A program made the translations under genes and the position numbers. Of a stretch of DNA of 64,000 bases, positions 1-33,545 are shown piece by piece. The notes below the pieces were generated by a model, which saw only the letters and a program-made list of their open reading frames with translations, had not been told where the DNA came from and made no database searches. This DNA comes from Cristatella mucedo. Lineage: Eukaryota > Bryozoa > Phylactolaemata > Cristatellidae. The DNA lies in NCBI GenBank assembly GCA_009760855.2, contig WPIO01000057.1, positions 2,601,001 through 2,665,000 on the forward strand. Reading direction: 5' to 3'. Position 1 is the first letter of the stretch; each line of letters starts with the position of its first letter.

Positions 1-540
1 TTAATTTCAGAAAATTTGCTGCCATCCATGTGCAGATGTCATCAGTACATGCAGCTAGGGAGTTGAAAGAACTCAAGGTGCACGAAGGCTGGGAGGGAAC
101 AAAGCAAAGATACAACTGAGTGTCATCTCCATAGAGGTGAAAGCTTAGATTGTGTTTGGCACTCACATCGGCATGAGGGAGAGTATAAACAGTGAGAAGA
201 TCCGGATCTAACACGGACCCCTGAGGTACCCCATATTTCAGAGGTAAATCGGGTGATCTTTGTCCATTCACGTCAATACTCTGGAGTCTCCAGCTGAGAT
301 AGGACCTGAACCATCGCAGTGCAGTGCCAGTGATACTCAGGTGAAATGAGAGGCGCTAAAGAACTTTGTGATCGATAGTTTCAAAAGCTGGCAACGGATC
401 GAGCAAAACAAGCAGAGAAATTCTACCCATGTCTGCATTCCTAAGTAGTTTGTTGTACACCCTAAGCAATGCTGATCCTGTGAAGTGATTAGCTCTAAAG
501 CCAGACTAGAACTTACTAGCAAGGTTTGAAGTTTCAATAT
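1..540 (-). mobile_element. LINE-A fragment with reverse transcriptase core
   Basis: Read on the minus strand, this gives L2/CR1-type reverse transcriptase blocks in order: an ANHFTGSALLRVYN-like segment, LLVLLDPLPAFETIDH (368-405), YGVPQGS, and the catalytic box YGDDTQLYL (YGDD at 122-133). Frame breaks separate the pieces, so it is a dead copy. It runs off the window start. Confidence 0.85.
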
Positions 541-599
541 ACGAGTTCGGCTGGTCCGCCACGACTCACTCCAGTGTTTTTTATAGGAATGGTAGAAGG

Positions 600-690
600 G
601 AGACTGGGTCGTAGTTGTGATACACTAAAGTCTCCCACTGACGTAGGACTTAAACCATTGTAGTGCTGTCGTAATGAATTAGTAGGTGGC
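600..690 (-). mobile_element. Second LINE-A reverse transcriptase scrap
   Basis: The minus strand gives ALQWFKSYVSGRL, the same segment (ALRWFRSYLSWRL) found within the copy at 1-540. It is therefore a separate, degraded insertion or duplication. Confidence 0.5.
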
Positions 691-699
691 TACGAATAC

Positions 700-1784
700 T
701 GGAAATCGGATTTGCATTATTTCTCGGAATGTGCTGTGGAACCTTGCTACGGCTTGGTGTATATGTCCGAGGAAAACATCTTAACGAGTAGAGTGTGGGC
801 TCCAGAACTTTTCTTTAGAGCTTTAGGCATTTCTCACTCTGACTCTACTTTATCTGGGCACTCCTGCACTTCGGCACTCTTGAGCAAGGGAACGCGAGCG
901 TGTACTAGGTATGCATGATAGTATGGTCTCGTGGAATGTGAACCGACATCATCAGAAGTCTTAACACAGGCACAGGCAAACGCATTTACGTTATTTATGT
1001 TCATTTTGCTTTGAAAATTAATGCTATCTAAATGTAAAGCACCTAGAAAGAAATCGACTTCTTTTAGGGTGCCTTATAAAGTGCGTTATTATTATCATTA
1101 TTATTATACACGTGCTGGTGAAATAAGCTGGGGCAGAGGAAGCCAATGGCGGAAGCCACTGTGGAAACCGCTCGGTGAGGGTCGTGAGGACATATCCCTT
1201 GATAATTTATAGGTCAGACGTGTTCTCTACTGCCCGACTACACGCGGAGCTAAGAAAATGTTTGCAGTGTCTTAATCGCACGATTTTTGGAGCAATCGCA
1301 TTCTCATTAACCGCTTCGAAATACTACCCGATAAAATGGTGGTCCGCTTACAGTTAACATTCTCCATGCAAAGGTCAGAGTCTAGCCGATCTCACTATGA
1401 GCTGCTCTTGTACAATTCTATGAAATATAGGGGCACACTCTCGCATGTTATGTCTGCCCTGTTGTCGCATAGGTTACATTGAAAGACCCGATAAAGCGCT
1501 GTTCAAATAAAAATGTTGCACGCACGATATTAAGTCACCCGAGGAAGTTTATTTACTGCTAACTCTGGCAGACACGCGATCATGCGTCTCCTATGGCAGA
1601 TTTGGCTTGGCGGCTGAAGCCAGATTCTCCAAGTGACGATACAGCTGTGCGATGGAGGGAAAACTACGGAAGGATGTCAGCTCAAGCGCCTGCGTTTTTT
1701 TTATACAGATTTGCGTGACTCCAAAATGCAGCAACATAAGTGACACCGTTCTGCTTTTCGCCTCCACCTTCAAAAGATATTAGC
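700..1784. other. Unassigned stretch with one LINE-A tail
   Basis: Apart from a LINE-A-type 3' hairpin and ATT tail at about 1033-1108 (+), I recognise nothing here. ORFs are short and not convincing. Confidence 0.4.
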
Positions 1785-1945
1785 CGTGATAACAGCCTCG
1801 TTACTATAGCGGCACAGGAGCCTCAACGGCCATCACCTCCGCTTGTTATTGGCAATGAAGAATCGCCCAATGAAGGATTGGTGCTCACAACCTCGCTCGT
1901 GAAGTGCGAACATCTTACCGCAGGGCTACCGCGGCACAAAGGTGA
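1785..1945 (-). repeat. SINE-2 copy, degraded
   Basis: It matches the SINE-2 body on the minus strand (AAGAGCC..CAACGGC, ACCTCCGCTTG, GCGATC-like segments), but the tRNA-like head is degraded. Confidence 0.5.
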
Positions 1946-2094
1946 AGGCCTTCAGAGTAGAGGTTTGAAGTTTTAGTTTTAGAAGTTGGAAGTTTTAGTT
2001 TGAACTAGACCTTCAACCAATGCCTCATGTCGTCTTTGATTTAAACGTTCAACATCGCGCAATGGAACTATAATGTATATAATGTATAATATAT

Positions 2095-2240
2095 ATATAA
2101 TTCATTTATATAGCGCCCTAAGAGAACTTAATCTCTTTTCAGGCGCTTCACATATGCCTCGGGGCTCGAGCCCACGACCTCAGTCAGACCTTGGTCGGGG
2201 CGAGCACCTTAACCGCTAGACCAAACCTGATGGCCTCTAT
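2095..2240 (-). repeat. SINE-1 copy
   Basis: On the minus strand it has a tRNA-like head with an A box like TGGTCTAGCGG and a B box like GGGCTCGAGCCC. A LINE-A-like hairpin tail follows, ending in AATGAATTATATATA. Confidence 0.8.
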
Positions 2241-2898
2241 ACCAGACCAGACAGCGTTAACGCATACAGAATCGCGGTATGATGACGTCACGCAAAGTGC
2301 ATGCACACAAGCTGCTTGTGTTTTTTTATGTCAAGGTCGCAGGTCGTGATTTGCAATCCCTTTTCGTGGTACTGCAGATAGCGGAAGTCTATAGCTGTGC
2401 CTCGAATTCTTGACTAGCGAGTCACTCTGCACTCTTTCTTTAGAGCCAGAGGCGAAAGCGTCGCTTCTCAGATTGATTCGCACCCGAAACCTAGCAGTCC
2501 GAAGATGCGGGCAAATAGCCAACAGCCGGTGCCGAACGCGGCACTGGCTGGAGGCTTCGCACGGACGGGCTTGCGCCGGCGCCAACCGACGCAATTTCGC
2601 GAGGCTTGCGGCTGAGGCGAGACTGACTTGCAGATTCCTTTCTATCACCACCTCAAACTTCTGGATTTGAGGAAATTTGTTGCGCGTCCGCGTTACGACG
2701 CGGCGGTGGCAGCTGCTGCTGGAGTTGTCGTCGAGCGCAACGGAAGCGGCGCGATTGCGAGCCGCGCGGGCAACATCCAGCTCGGCCTGAAGCATGGCGG
2801 CGGCGGGCGCCTGCGTTCAGCTTCAACGCTCCGCCTTCTCGCCGGCACTGGACCAAAGTCGTCAGAGCGACCTTGACATACCGGAAGCAGTCTCAATC

Positions 2899-24556
<21,658 letters not shown>

Positions 24557-25200
24557 AGGCCGTGCAAACACTTTCATTAAGTAGCATAATGTACTTTGGC
24601 AGTGGCAGTCATGGGCTTGTCCTTGATCGCTGCTGCTGCTGCTTGTGCCGAATGGAGGAGTTGCTGGCGCTGGCACATGCCTTACCACCGGTGGCATGTA
24701 TCGCTTGACAACCTGGCATGTGCCGTCTACCAGCAGTTGCCTGCTGGCCGTGGGATCCAGCTGACATGCAGCTGCTGCTGCTGCTGCTTGTGGGAGATCG
24801 CAAAATGGACCTTGTACTTCCTAGCTGATATGGCTGCCAATTGGCCGACCACTTCAGACAGGGATCCTAACAGCTGCAGATGTGGTGGCACCCACCCCAG
24901 CTGGTGCTGCTGCTGCTATTTTGGCCTCACTCCTGCCATACATCCGACCAAGGCGGCAAATGTACCACGGCTGGCTCTGGGCTTGCCAGTTACCTTTTCG
25001 ACTCTGCTGTTGTTTGATCCATTGCTATTTGGCCAGACTGAAGAGCCCATTCTTCGGCTCTGCCAATAGCGCCCTGCTCTTTGTAAGTAATTTGATAAAA
25101 ATCCAAGTCTGGCAGTGCTTGACGTTTAATTGCAGTGTGTATGCCTCTGTCGTAGTCTTCACTTGCAGCTTGTACAACCGTCGCAGATCATCAGTAGTGA
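24557..25200 (+). other. COPS8: COPS8 3' UTR region, CTG-rich
   Basis: Directly after the stop codon, with clusters of CTG/GCT triplets near 24631-24645, 24770-24788 and 24903-24917. One frame stays open for 157 codons (24596-25069). Its translation is Cys/Trp-rich and resembles no family I know, so I treat it as UTR. The end of the UTR is unknown. Confidence 0.5.
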
Positions 25201-25617
25201 TAGTGCCTTAGACGTACGAAAATGGCTGTCTAGTTAACCTTGACCTTACACTTGACGTATGGGTGAGTTTCTTGGATTTGCAGACCAATCTCGCAGCCAT
25301 GTTAAGCGATAAAAGTACTCGATGAGTTTTGCAACTTTGATAAAGCTGGATTATAACAGTCTAAGCTTACTACAACCAGTGAGCGCATCCTAGCATCGGG
25401 AGATAATTCCAACATGCAGACCAGGGGTTCCTGGTTTCATCTTGCCAATGATGCAGTATGTACCAGCTAGGCTTCTGTCCTGACTATCATAACTGCTAGA
25501 TCTGAAACTTTTACGTTACCTTCATTAGCTTGTCATCAAGTTATTCATTAGCTTCAAGGTCTTGTTATCAAGTTTAGATATTCCCATTGTCTTGCTTGAA
25601 CTTACCGATTTAAATAC

Positions 25618-25800
25618 TAAATAAATCCTAGCTGATTAAACAGCCTCTTTTTTAAAGCGACAGAAGAACCTGTACGGCTATCACCACCGCTTGCAGTGGC
25701 GATAAAGGATCGCCCACCGCAGGAATCGAACCCACGACCTCGAGACCGAGGACGTGAAAGCAACCTCCTTACCTAGTGTGCCATCACGGCTCACATTTGA
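25618..25800 (-). repeat. SINE-2 copy
   Basis: Near-complete minus-strand copy with B box GGTTCGATTCC, an AAATAAAT tail at its + strand left end, and the head ending TGAGCCGTGATGGCACACTA. Confidence 0.88.
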
Positions 25801-25934
25801 TATACTTACTCCTTAGACCTACCATCTTACCACCTGCTTATCTAATTAAAAGCCTACCTTAGATCGTGAGAGTATCAGCAACTTTCGTCCAGTCACTCTT
25901 CTGCTTTCTTATTTAAGACTAATAGCAAGATAAT

Positions 25935-26440
25935 TAATTGTATAGCACCCAAAGAGGGTGCTCTTTATATGTACTTGCTGTAAACATTGCTGCAAAGGAA
26001 GAATGCCAATTGATTAGTGATTTTGATCGCATGTTCAGAGTCATTAGTATAGGCCAGCAGGGGGCAATTCTCAGGGACCCAGCAAGTACTGTTAGAAATA
26101 TTATGTGGTTATAAATATCAACACAGTGGATGTCGTAATCTCAGTCGGGAGTTCAAGGCTTGTGGAGCTTACGAACTAAATGCACTGCATAGACCAGCTT
26201 TGAGGTTGGTTTGAGGTACATCTAAACGGCTTCTTTCTGAAGAGCAGGTGGTATGAGTCCTAGCAAGATTATGAAGTAGTTGTGATAGATAGACTGGAGC
26301 AAGAGGACTCGGTGGGCTGCTTGATGGGAAGTCAATGCAGGTCTTCTTACTGTAACTGTAGGTTGGATGACATGCCAGTTCAGGCCGTCTGCTAGCAGGA
26401 CGGGTGTGTTGTGTACCGCTCAGCCAAGCAAGACTAACAA
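25935..26440 (-). mobile_element. Degraded LINE-A copy
   Basis: The minus strand covers the ORF2 C-terminus (a cognate of APVYLSQLL) to the 3' UTR and a reduced tail. Many indels. Confidence 0.65.
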
Positions 26441-26892
26441 TCTTTGAGTGGACCTCAGCCACCCCCTATGGTGTGTGCAGTCCACAAGACCAAAAGCCAG
26501 TGACCCGAGAAAGGTGAATTATAAATCAGGAGGAAGACCACTTCAAAAATAAGAGTCGACGAGGTAGCAGACAGAGGACCAGCCACGCCGCTAAGTCGAA
26601 CGGAAAACAACTGGCAGAAGTACCGCAGAACAGTAGTCCAAAATGAGTAGAACGATGAAAGTACTGAGGTGACTGTCAAAGTCGGGACTACGTTGATCGT
26701 CCGGAGTGGATTGTAGTGGGTAGCTTACGACCAGCTATCGGAATCGGTAGCTAACGATCGCCGGGCGAATTCCTTCCGCCGTCGCCGGCGTGAGCCGAAG
26801 TAAAGCCGGATGGTGGCTCCTGGGGAGGCTGCCAATCCTCATATCATAGCCAACAGTGAGACCTTGTTGGGCCTTCGTGCCATTCTAAGCTT
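26441..26892. other. Unassigned stretch
   Basis: Moderately GC-rich, with no recognised family. It ends at the start of a LINE-B copy and could be a repeat seen only once here. Confidence 0.35.
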
Positions 26893-27615
26893 ATTCTATC
26901 GTATATCTCCGTCTGTAACTCCACAAAGTCATAAAGACCACGTGGGTGTTATGCAGGAGAGTTTTGTATAGCACACTCACAGCCTAGGCGGCTTTCGGTA
27001 CGCATTCGGTAGCCAACAGACTTCGTCTCACACAACAAAGAGAAAGTGGGAAGCATAGCTGAGTCACGAGAGCAGTTGAGGTAGTAAGTAGCATCGAAGT
27101 CGCAGCTCAGGACCGCTGAAAAGGATTAGCCATAGTCGACAGTAGGAGAGTTGTCATTGCGTAAGAAATGTGGAAACGAGTTCCACAGTACAGGACCTGC
27201 AGAGCTAAAGCTTCTGTCGCCAACTGTCTTTAATCGGAGGAATGGGACAGCTAATTTATTATCCACACAGGACCTGAGTGGGCGAACAGGCTAAAACTGA
27301 TGCAGCAGTTCAGCTAGGTATGAAGGAGCCAAGCCGTGGCGGGCCTTGTGGGTCAGCGTAAGAACTTTGCTCTGTATCCTTTGCTCAACCGGCAACCATC
27401 CTAGCTCTTTCAGCAGAGGAGACACGTGTTCAAACCGCTGGGACTTGAAGACTAGCCTTGCAGCCATATTGATTGTCCGCTGAAGTGGCATAATAGCTTT
27501 CTTTGGCAGCCTAGCCAAGAGGGAATTACAATAATCAAGCCGAGACAGAACTAAGGAGCTAGTTCAATGTTTTAGAAGCAACTCTGGTGACAGCTTCTAA
27601 TCTTAGATAGGGATC
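26893..27615 (-). mobile_element. LINE-B 3' half
   Basis: Nearly the same sequence as 17386-18060, encoding LPKKAIMPLQRTINMAARLV and LGWLPVEQRIQSK. 5'-truncated, with small deletions. Confidence 0.9.
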
Positions 27616-27719
27616 GGACGTGATGGCATGTTTTGTGTTATTCCCATGTCTATACAGCAGCTCCATTACGAACGCGTGTCAGCGTGGTTTAATTTGTGCA
27701 GGGCTTACTCTTCAAACCA

Positions 27720-28325
27720 ACTTTCAGCTAGGTAGCATCGCGAAAATTTGGGCACGTTTAAATATCATAGCTAGTTGGTCTATTCATTTCCTCTTGCCTG
27801 TGCAATAGAACTTGGGCCTACAGTTAGCGAACCATCCTGCCGGCTTGTATGTCGTGAACTCGACAGTGAGCAAATCACCCCCCTTTCTTCCAGGTCTGCA
27901 TCGGTTGCTCATCGAGCCGTGCGTCCACTTTAGGGTTTTTTCACTCACTTTTAGCTCCCTTCATTGTCTGGCTTCGGCTGATCCACACAGAATACATCTC
28001 GAGTTTCGCGCCTTAGCTGTGCATCTAAGCAGTCTCACATCATTTGGAGATATTTGCTTCACTTTGAATTCTCTTAAGGCTGGAACACAATCGCGACTGT
28101 CGTCGCGACAATTCCGGACTTGTCAAAAATTTAAAAAGAAGCTAAAAATCTATCCAGCTTTTCGAGGTATTTGCTGGGTACTTGTGTGCAGCGTCCTCTG
28201 TGTAACTGTGCGTGCTGCTGCCGCTTTGCATGTTATTAATAATTAACTGATAAGCCTACTTTTCAGTGCATTTAAGCGGCCTAGAAAGAGTCACTTCACT
28301 CTGGGTCCTACACAAAAGCTCGATT
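27720..28325 (+). mobile_element. Degraded LINE-A copy
   Basis: Cognates of the blocks IAKIRACL (here IAKIWARL), HRLLIEPCVHFRVFSLTF and KFKKKLKIYPAF, ending in a CGGCCTAGAAAGAG hairpin. Confidence 0.6.
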
Positions 28326-29425
28326 GCTATCACTACTCGTAGAAGACTTAAGTTCACGAGGAGACTGAAATTAATTTAGCAGCTGAGCTGAGTGTACGAA
28401 CAGCTGCCCAGCAGCATGAGTCTGAGCGCGAAAATAGCCCTTTAAAGAACGGCTGGCTTAAGCGCTTGATAAGTCTTCGGCTCTCCGCGATCTGCTGTAT
28501 GGCTGAAACGCAAAGTGTCGGCGGTGAACTACCGAAAAAATGTATTCAGCCGCAACGGCCATTTCGAATATGCGGGCCAAGCTGGGCTCCTGAATCTGAG
28601 AAATGCAGACACGCGTTTCCTTTCCTAAAGCAGCAGAGATGAGTCCAGGTTGATCGGCCGATAAATTTACGCACACTCGACTGACGAACGCACCGGAGCG
28701 TCTCTGATTAGATGAGCAAGGTCCCGTGGAACAATCGTGCGTTTGCACCTTCCTCCCGTTGGCAGGAGCCGATCGGTGGCCGATCGTCGCAGTCGGGTGA
28801 AGAAGAAGCCGAAGCAGAAGCAGCTCAGCGTCTCAGCCGGCGGCACAGTGCGCTCCGCTCCCAAGTCCTCGACGTGTCGCTGAAAAGCAGCCGTCGCGAG
28901 TCTTCGGACTCCGAATGAGTCTTTGAGCCTTTGAGCTACCGAAAGCCTCCCTCATCGCCTTACCGAGTTTAACGCCGAGGCCGGTTCCACTGTCTCAGCA
29001 GCCACAGTTTCGACGGCGGCGGCGGCTGAGGCGGAGGGCGGCGGCGGTTCATTCAGAGCCAGCCTAGTCCGTCGGCGGTGCGTCGCCGTCGGACATCGCG
29101 TGCCGACCGGAGCCCTCCAGCCAGCTCTTTCTTCCGGGAATGGATCGCGCTTTGTTCATCGCCCTGGCAGCCCTTCAGGGTACGACCGGCAGAGCGGTCG
29201 TCTGCCGCCGTGCCACGGGCGAAAGCTGAAACTGTGTACTCACTCGGCGTGCTGAAGGACCGGCTCTCGGCGCGTGACAATCGCGGCTTAGGCGGATGGG
29301 GCAGTGCGAAGCGTTGGTAGTAGCCTTTTTCGGCCGCTTAACTATGCGATAATAAATAGTGTCGCTTGAAGCGCTTTGTATCGTTTTACGGGCACTGCTT
29401 GAAACCGCCACCTCGGCAAGGAAGG

Positions 29426-29566
29426 ATGCTGCTGCTTCGGCGGCTGCTGCTGCTGCCACTGCTGGGTTTTACGACTGTCCCATACGTGAGGCTGCTATGG
29501 TGGCAACGCCTGTCACAGCCTGTCGGAACCGCAAGCACGATCGCCCAGTTAGGATCGAGAAAGTAG
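29426..29566 (+). CDS. Possible short ORF with signal-peptide-like start
   Basis: The ATG (A at -3) begins MLLLRRLLLLPLLGFTTVPY: positive charge, a leucine core, then small residues, as in a secretory leader. A possible donor TAC|GTGAGG follows at 29485, so this could be a first exon. If unspliced it ends after 46 codons. No homologue is known to me, and CTG-rich DNA gives such leaders by chance. Confidence 0.2.
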   Translation: MLLLRRLLLLPLLGFTTVPYVRLLWWQRLSQPVGTASTIAQLGSRK

Positions 29567-29754
29567 AATGGCTAAGTCTAGGGCAAGAACGAGCAGCTCC
29601 GGGTGACAGTCAAGCGCTGCCGGTTCCGGACGAAGTTCGCCGACGCCGCACTCGCGACGGCAGACGGTCGCGCCAGGACGAATGGGGGATCGATCGATTT
29701 GGAGCCGTAGCCCTGTCCGGCCGGAGCTACGGTTCCATGAGAACGCCTATTCGC

Positions 29755-29905
29755 TCCTAACAATGCCTTAGTAGCATTTTTATAGATCCCAATCTCTTTC
29801 CGGGCGTTTCAGGCTGGCAGCAAAGCAAGCGTGTCGACCGATTAGCAATAATTCACGTTTGCTGGGCCCGTAGTCACATAAAGGACGATACATATTGACG
29901 AAGCT
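29755..29905 (-). repeat. LINE-A 3' end remnant
   Basis: Minus-strand hairpin and part of the 3' UTR (AATCTCTTTCCGGGCGTTTC), inserted in the CpG island. Confidence 0.5.
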
Positions 29906-30044
29906 CGCGTTGTGAGGTTTTCTAATCAGCGTTGCCTGTCCTCAATCAGAGACTGTGCCGACGTAAGTCACCTGATAGCTCTGGGCTCTTTGTGAACTGC
30001 TGCTACTGCCGAAGCCCCTCCTCCTAATGATCTGAACTCGGTTA

Positions 30045-30215
30045 GTCTGGGGCCGCGACGGCTAATGAGGTAAGGTGCTCCCTCTTCACGACCTAAGTAG
30101 TGGGCGCCAATCCCGCAGTGGGCGATTCTCCATTGCCAACTGCAAGCGGCAGCGATAGCCGCTAAGGCTCTTCTGCAGGCGTACAAATGAGGCTTTTAAA
30201 TCAGCCAATAAGCTT
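30045..30215 (+). repeat. SINE-2 copy, head degraded
   Basis: Shares CAGTGGGCGATTCTCCATTG, GGCTCTTCTG and AGGCTTTTAAATCAGCCAA with other SINE-2 copies. Confidence 0.7.
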
Positions 30216-31074
30216 CAATCAGCCTTCATTCTTTCTTCCTGCGCACTAGATGTCATTGCAACAACTGGGTTCGTGTCTCCTGTATGACCGAGATGAATTC
30301 AAGGAGCTCTTTCTCGCTGGGAATCGCATCGTTGCGGACCGCCTCGCAGAGAGCTCCAGTCCTCGCAGAGAGCTCCAGAAAGCCCGCCTCAAGCATCACA
30401 GATTGCCATCTTCCCGAAATTAACCGCGCGAGGCTGGCTGGCTGCGAAGGCGACTGCTCCAGCAGCAATCCCCGGCCGAGAGTTCGAGCGTGTAAACGAC
30501 CGAGCTTGTGAGCGCCCGGCCATCCGCCCAGCCGTCCGCCTGCGCGCTTTCGCTCAGTGGCGCGCCCGCCCTTCTCCACATTCACCTCCTCGCACATCCT
30601 CGCTTCCGCTCAGAGCAGAGCAGGTCTGCATGCCTCGGGCGGCAAAGCGGCCAAGCTGCCGCGAGGCTTCCCGAGCTTCGCGCTTCCAGCTTCGCGCTAG
30701 CGCGCACTCCAGCCGCTGCCGGACATCGAGAGGACGGCGGCGGCGCGTCTCGCGAAACAGGCTGACAAAAGAGAGCTGCCCAGCAGACAGACTGCACGCG
30801 AGTTCGGGTTTCTGAGAAGATGGCTCGACACGCGGCTAGCGCTACCAGTTTACTCAACATTCATTTTTTTTTGCTCCTTATACAGGACCGGTCGCTGTCG
30901 CTAGCCGCCCGCGACCGTGAGCTCGCTTAAGACGATGCTCTCTGTCGTGCAGAGCAGAGCTTAATTATTCGCAAATACCCGAGCTCCCGCTCTGCATGCC
31001 CTAAATAATTGCTCGTCCTATCTCATAGTGAGAGACTTCCGAGTATTGATGTGAATGAACGTAGATCATACGAG

Positions 31075-31935
31075 GAATGACTGAAATATGGGGTGCCCCA
31101 GGGCTCTCTGCTTGGTCCAGTTCTTTTCACGGTTTATACTCTCCCACTTGCCGATGTGATTGCCAAGCACAATCCACCAGGCTTTCACTTTTGTGCCTTG
31201 ATCCCGCCCAGCTCCTCAGCACGTCAAATTCTCTCAATTCCCTTGCTGCATGTATTTATAACATCTGCACATGTATGGCAGCAAAATTTCTTATAATGAA
31301 TGATGATAAAACCAACTGACTAGCTCTGGCCAAACCAAGAAAGGTTGATTCTCACGGCTCCGCCAGTCTATCTCCTGTTGAATCTGCACGAAAACTATAT
31401 GTCATGTTCCAAAGTGAACTTTCATTAGTCGACTACATCAGCTCCACAATCAAGTCTGCCTACTTTCGGTAACGTAACATTGCTGAAATTTGGGCTTGTT
31501 TAGGCAGAGATACCACATCTAAATTGGTCCATACATTTGTGACATCCTATCATGACTTCTGTAACTCACTGATTGCTGGTCCACCGGCCTGTGCAATCAG
31601 GTGCTTGAAGCAAGTGTAAAACTCTGCAGCTAGGCTTGTCTGTCACTAGCGACCCATTGGCCACATCTCATCACTTCTCGCCGACCAGCACTGGCTCTCA
31701 ATCAAGCAATGCAGTGATTTCAAGGTTTATCCACTCACTTATAGGTCCCTTCATTCTTTGGCTCCAGTCTACCTATGAGGTCTACTGCCCCACCAGGTTG
31801 AGCATCGTACCACCCGCTTTTCGAAATCTAACTGCTTACCCAAAACCTTGTACAAATGTCAAATCCTTCGGAGACCGTGCCTTTAGTTCGTTTGGTCTCA
31901 ATCTGGAGATCAAGCCTGGAGCTAAATCCCTTCTT
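31075..31935 (+). mobile_element. LINE-A copy with catalytic box deleted
   Basis: Encodes the RT block YGVPQG / [20 protein letters not shown] and then jumps from FHF directly to the region after YxDDTQLYL. The metal-binding YxDD box is therefore lost by deletion. The ORF2 C-terminus follows with frameshifts. Interrupted at 31936. Confidence 0.85.
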
Positions 31936-31936
31936 A

Positions 31937-32040
31937 ATAATAATAATAATTCACTTGATAAAGCGCCCTCAGAGAACTTAATCTCTCTCTAGGCGCTTTA
32001 CATTTGCTGTACAGTGAAATGCAATTGAATGGTAAGTTAC
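31937..32040 (-). repeat. LINE-A tail inserted head-to-head
   Basis: AATAATAATAATTCAC.. with the hairpin on the minus strand, lying inside the + strand LINE-A copy. Confidence 0.8.
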
Positions 32041-32054
32041 TTCTTCTTGCTTGA

Positions 32055-32205
32055 ATAAATAAATAAAATTCATTTGTATAGCGCCCCATGAGAACTTAAT
32101 ATCTATTCAGGTGCTTCACATATGCCTCGGGGCTCGAGCCAACGACATCGGCCAGACCTTGGTCGGGGCGAGCACCTTTACCGCTGGACCAAACCAGCTC
32201 GGCAT
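32055..32205 (-). repeat. SINE-1 copy
   Basis: Complete minus-strand SINE-1 (TGCCGAGCTGGTTTGGTCCA head), with an (AAAT)n-type tail at 32056-32070. Confidence 0.85.
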
Positions 32206-32224
32206 CTTATTTGTCCATATGTAA

Positions 32225-32505
32225 AAAAAAAATTTAAAACGCATCTATGATAACAGCATTGAGCGGGTCCCTGTGATTCGACTTTGATGCGCTTATGCGT
32301 GCTGACACTTCGCATGCTGCCCCTAACCAAGCTTGCATTCTGACCCTGTGCACGTCACCCATAACACGTTTTTATTTTTGTTTATTGAGCATGCTACCAC
32401 TTAACATTCGATCATGCTTCCTTTGCAGACGATGTGAAGTGCCCAGACAGAGATTGAGTTCTCCAAGGGCGCTATATCGCGCGTCTTATTACTATTATTG
32501 TTATT
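32225..32505 (+). mobile_element. LINE-A 3' end, resumption of the interrupted copy
   Basis: Begins in the ORF2 C-terminal codons and runs through the 3' UTR, hairpin and a TTATTACTATTATTG tail. It probably belongs to the copy at 31075-31935. Confidence 0.8.
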
Positions 32506-32561
32506 TCATAAGATGAGACGTCGCCAAAAATATGAGCTAACGCAGGTAGTTGTTACGGCTT

Positions 32562-32765
32562 CATTCAATAGTAAGACATTTATATGGCGCCCTAAAGGAG
32601 CTATATCCTTGCACCATATATGCTTTAGAGCATTCGCAGGTCGACATCTCGCGGTATAATTTCTGCACTGATTAGTGAAACCCGTGCCCCCAACTAGATT
32701 CAAACCGGAGTACGAGCGGTCGAGAATTCGTTACGTCATCAACTAGGCCACCATAACGGCCAATT
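32562..32765 (-). repeat. Possible third tRNA-derived SINE (SINE-3)
   Basis: The minus strand begins GGCCGTTATGGTGGCCTAGT, with an A-box-like TGGCCTAGTTG and a B-box-like GGTTTGAATCT, and ends in a GGGCGCCATATAAATG tail. It differs from SINE-1 and SINE-2, and this is the only copy seen. Confidence 0.5.
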
Positions 32766-32964
32766 GTGCAGTATTTTGCAACGGTCGGGGCTTCCTAGAA
32801 TGCCAAGCCGCTCAAAGGTGCTTTTCCAAAGGGTGAAGAACTCGCGCCCCCACCCGCGTCCCCAGCCCCTTTAACTTTTCGTCGCGTCGATGGTACAAAG
32901 ATGCGCGTCCTGCGAGCGGTAGATGGAGCGACGACATGAGATGCAAGTCGCTCGGCGATGGAGG

Positions 32965-33240
<276 letters not shown>

Positions 33241-33354
33241 GACGCCGACGGATGACGGTGCGACCTTGGGAGGCCAGCACTCACGCGGCAACACACACAG
33301 CCACCGCCGCCGCCGCCTGAATCCGCCTGAATCAATTTAGATGTGGTATTACCG

Positions 33355-33545
33355 CCTAAGCAAGCCTGAATTTAAGCAGTGTCGCTTAGATGAAAGTAGG
33401 CAGACTTGACTGTGGAGTTGATATGGTCGTCCAATGAAAGGTTACTTTGGTATATGACGCCTAAATATCGTGCAGATTCAACAAGAGACATGCTGGCAGA
33501 GTCGACTGTGAGCGCTAGCCTTTCCGATTTCTGAATCATACTTGG
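33355..33545 (-). mobile_element. LINE-A ORF2 fragment
   Basis: The minus strand reads SVESARYLGVIYQSNLSLDD and HINSTVKSAYFHL, matching the copy at 43075. Confidence 0.85.

Larger units (their letters stand above)
28690..30950. promoter_or_regulatory. CpG-rich island
   Basis: Dense CpG with several short overlapping ORFs on both strands and two repeat insertions. It looks like a promoter-type island. I cannot name a gene starting here. The only coding hint is the leader-like ORF at 29426. Confidence 0.45.

Noticed and set aside
1-540. Retroviral or host reverse transcriptase gene
   Set aside because: Motif spacing and post-RT blocks are those of L2/CR1 non-LTR elements; no LTR, protease or integrase, and the frame is broken.
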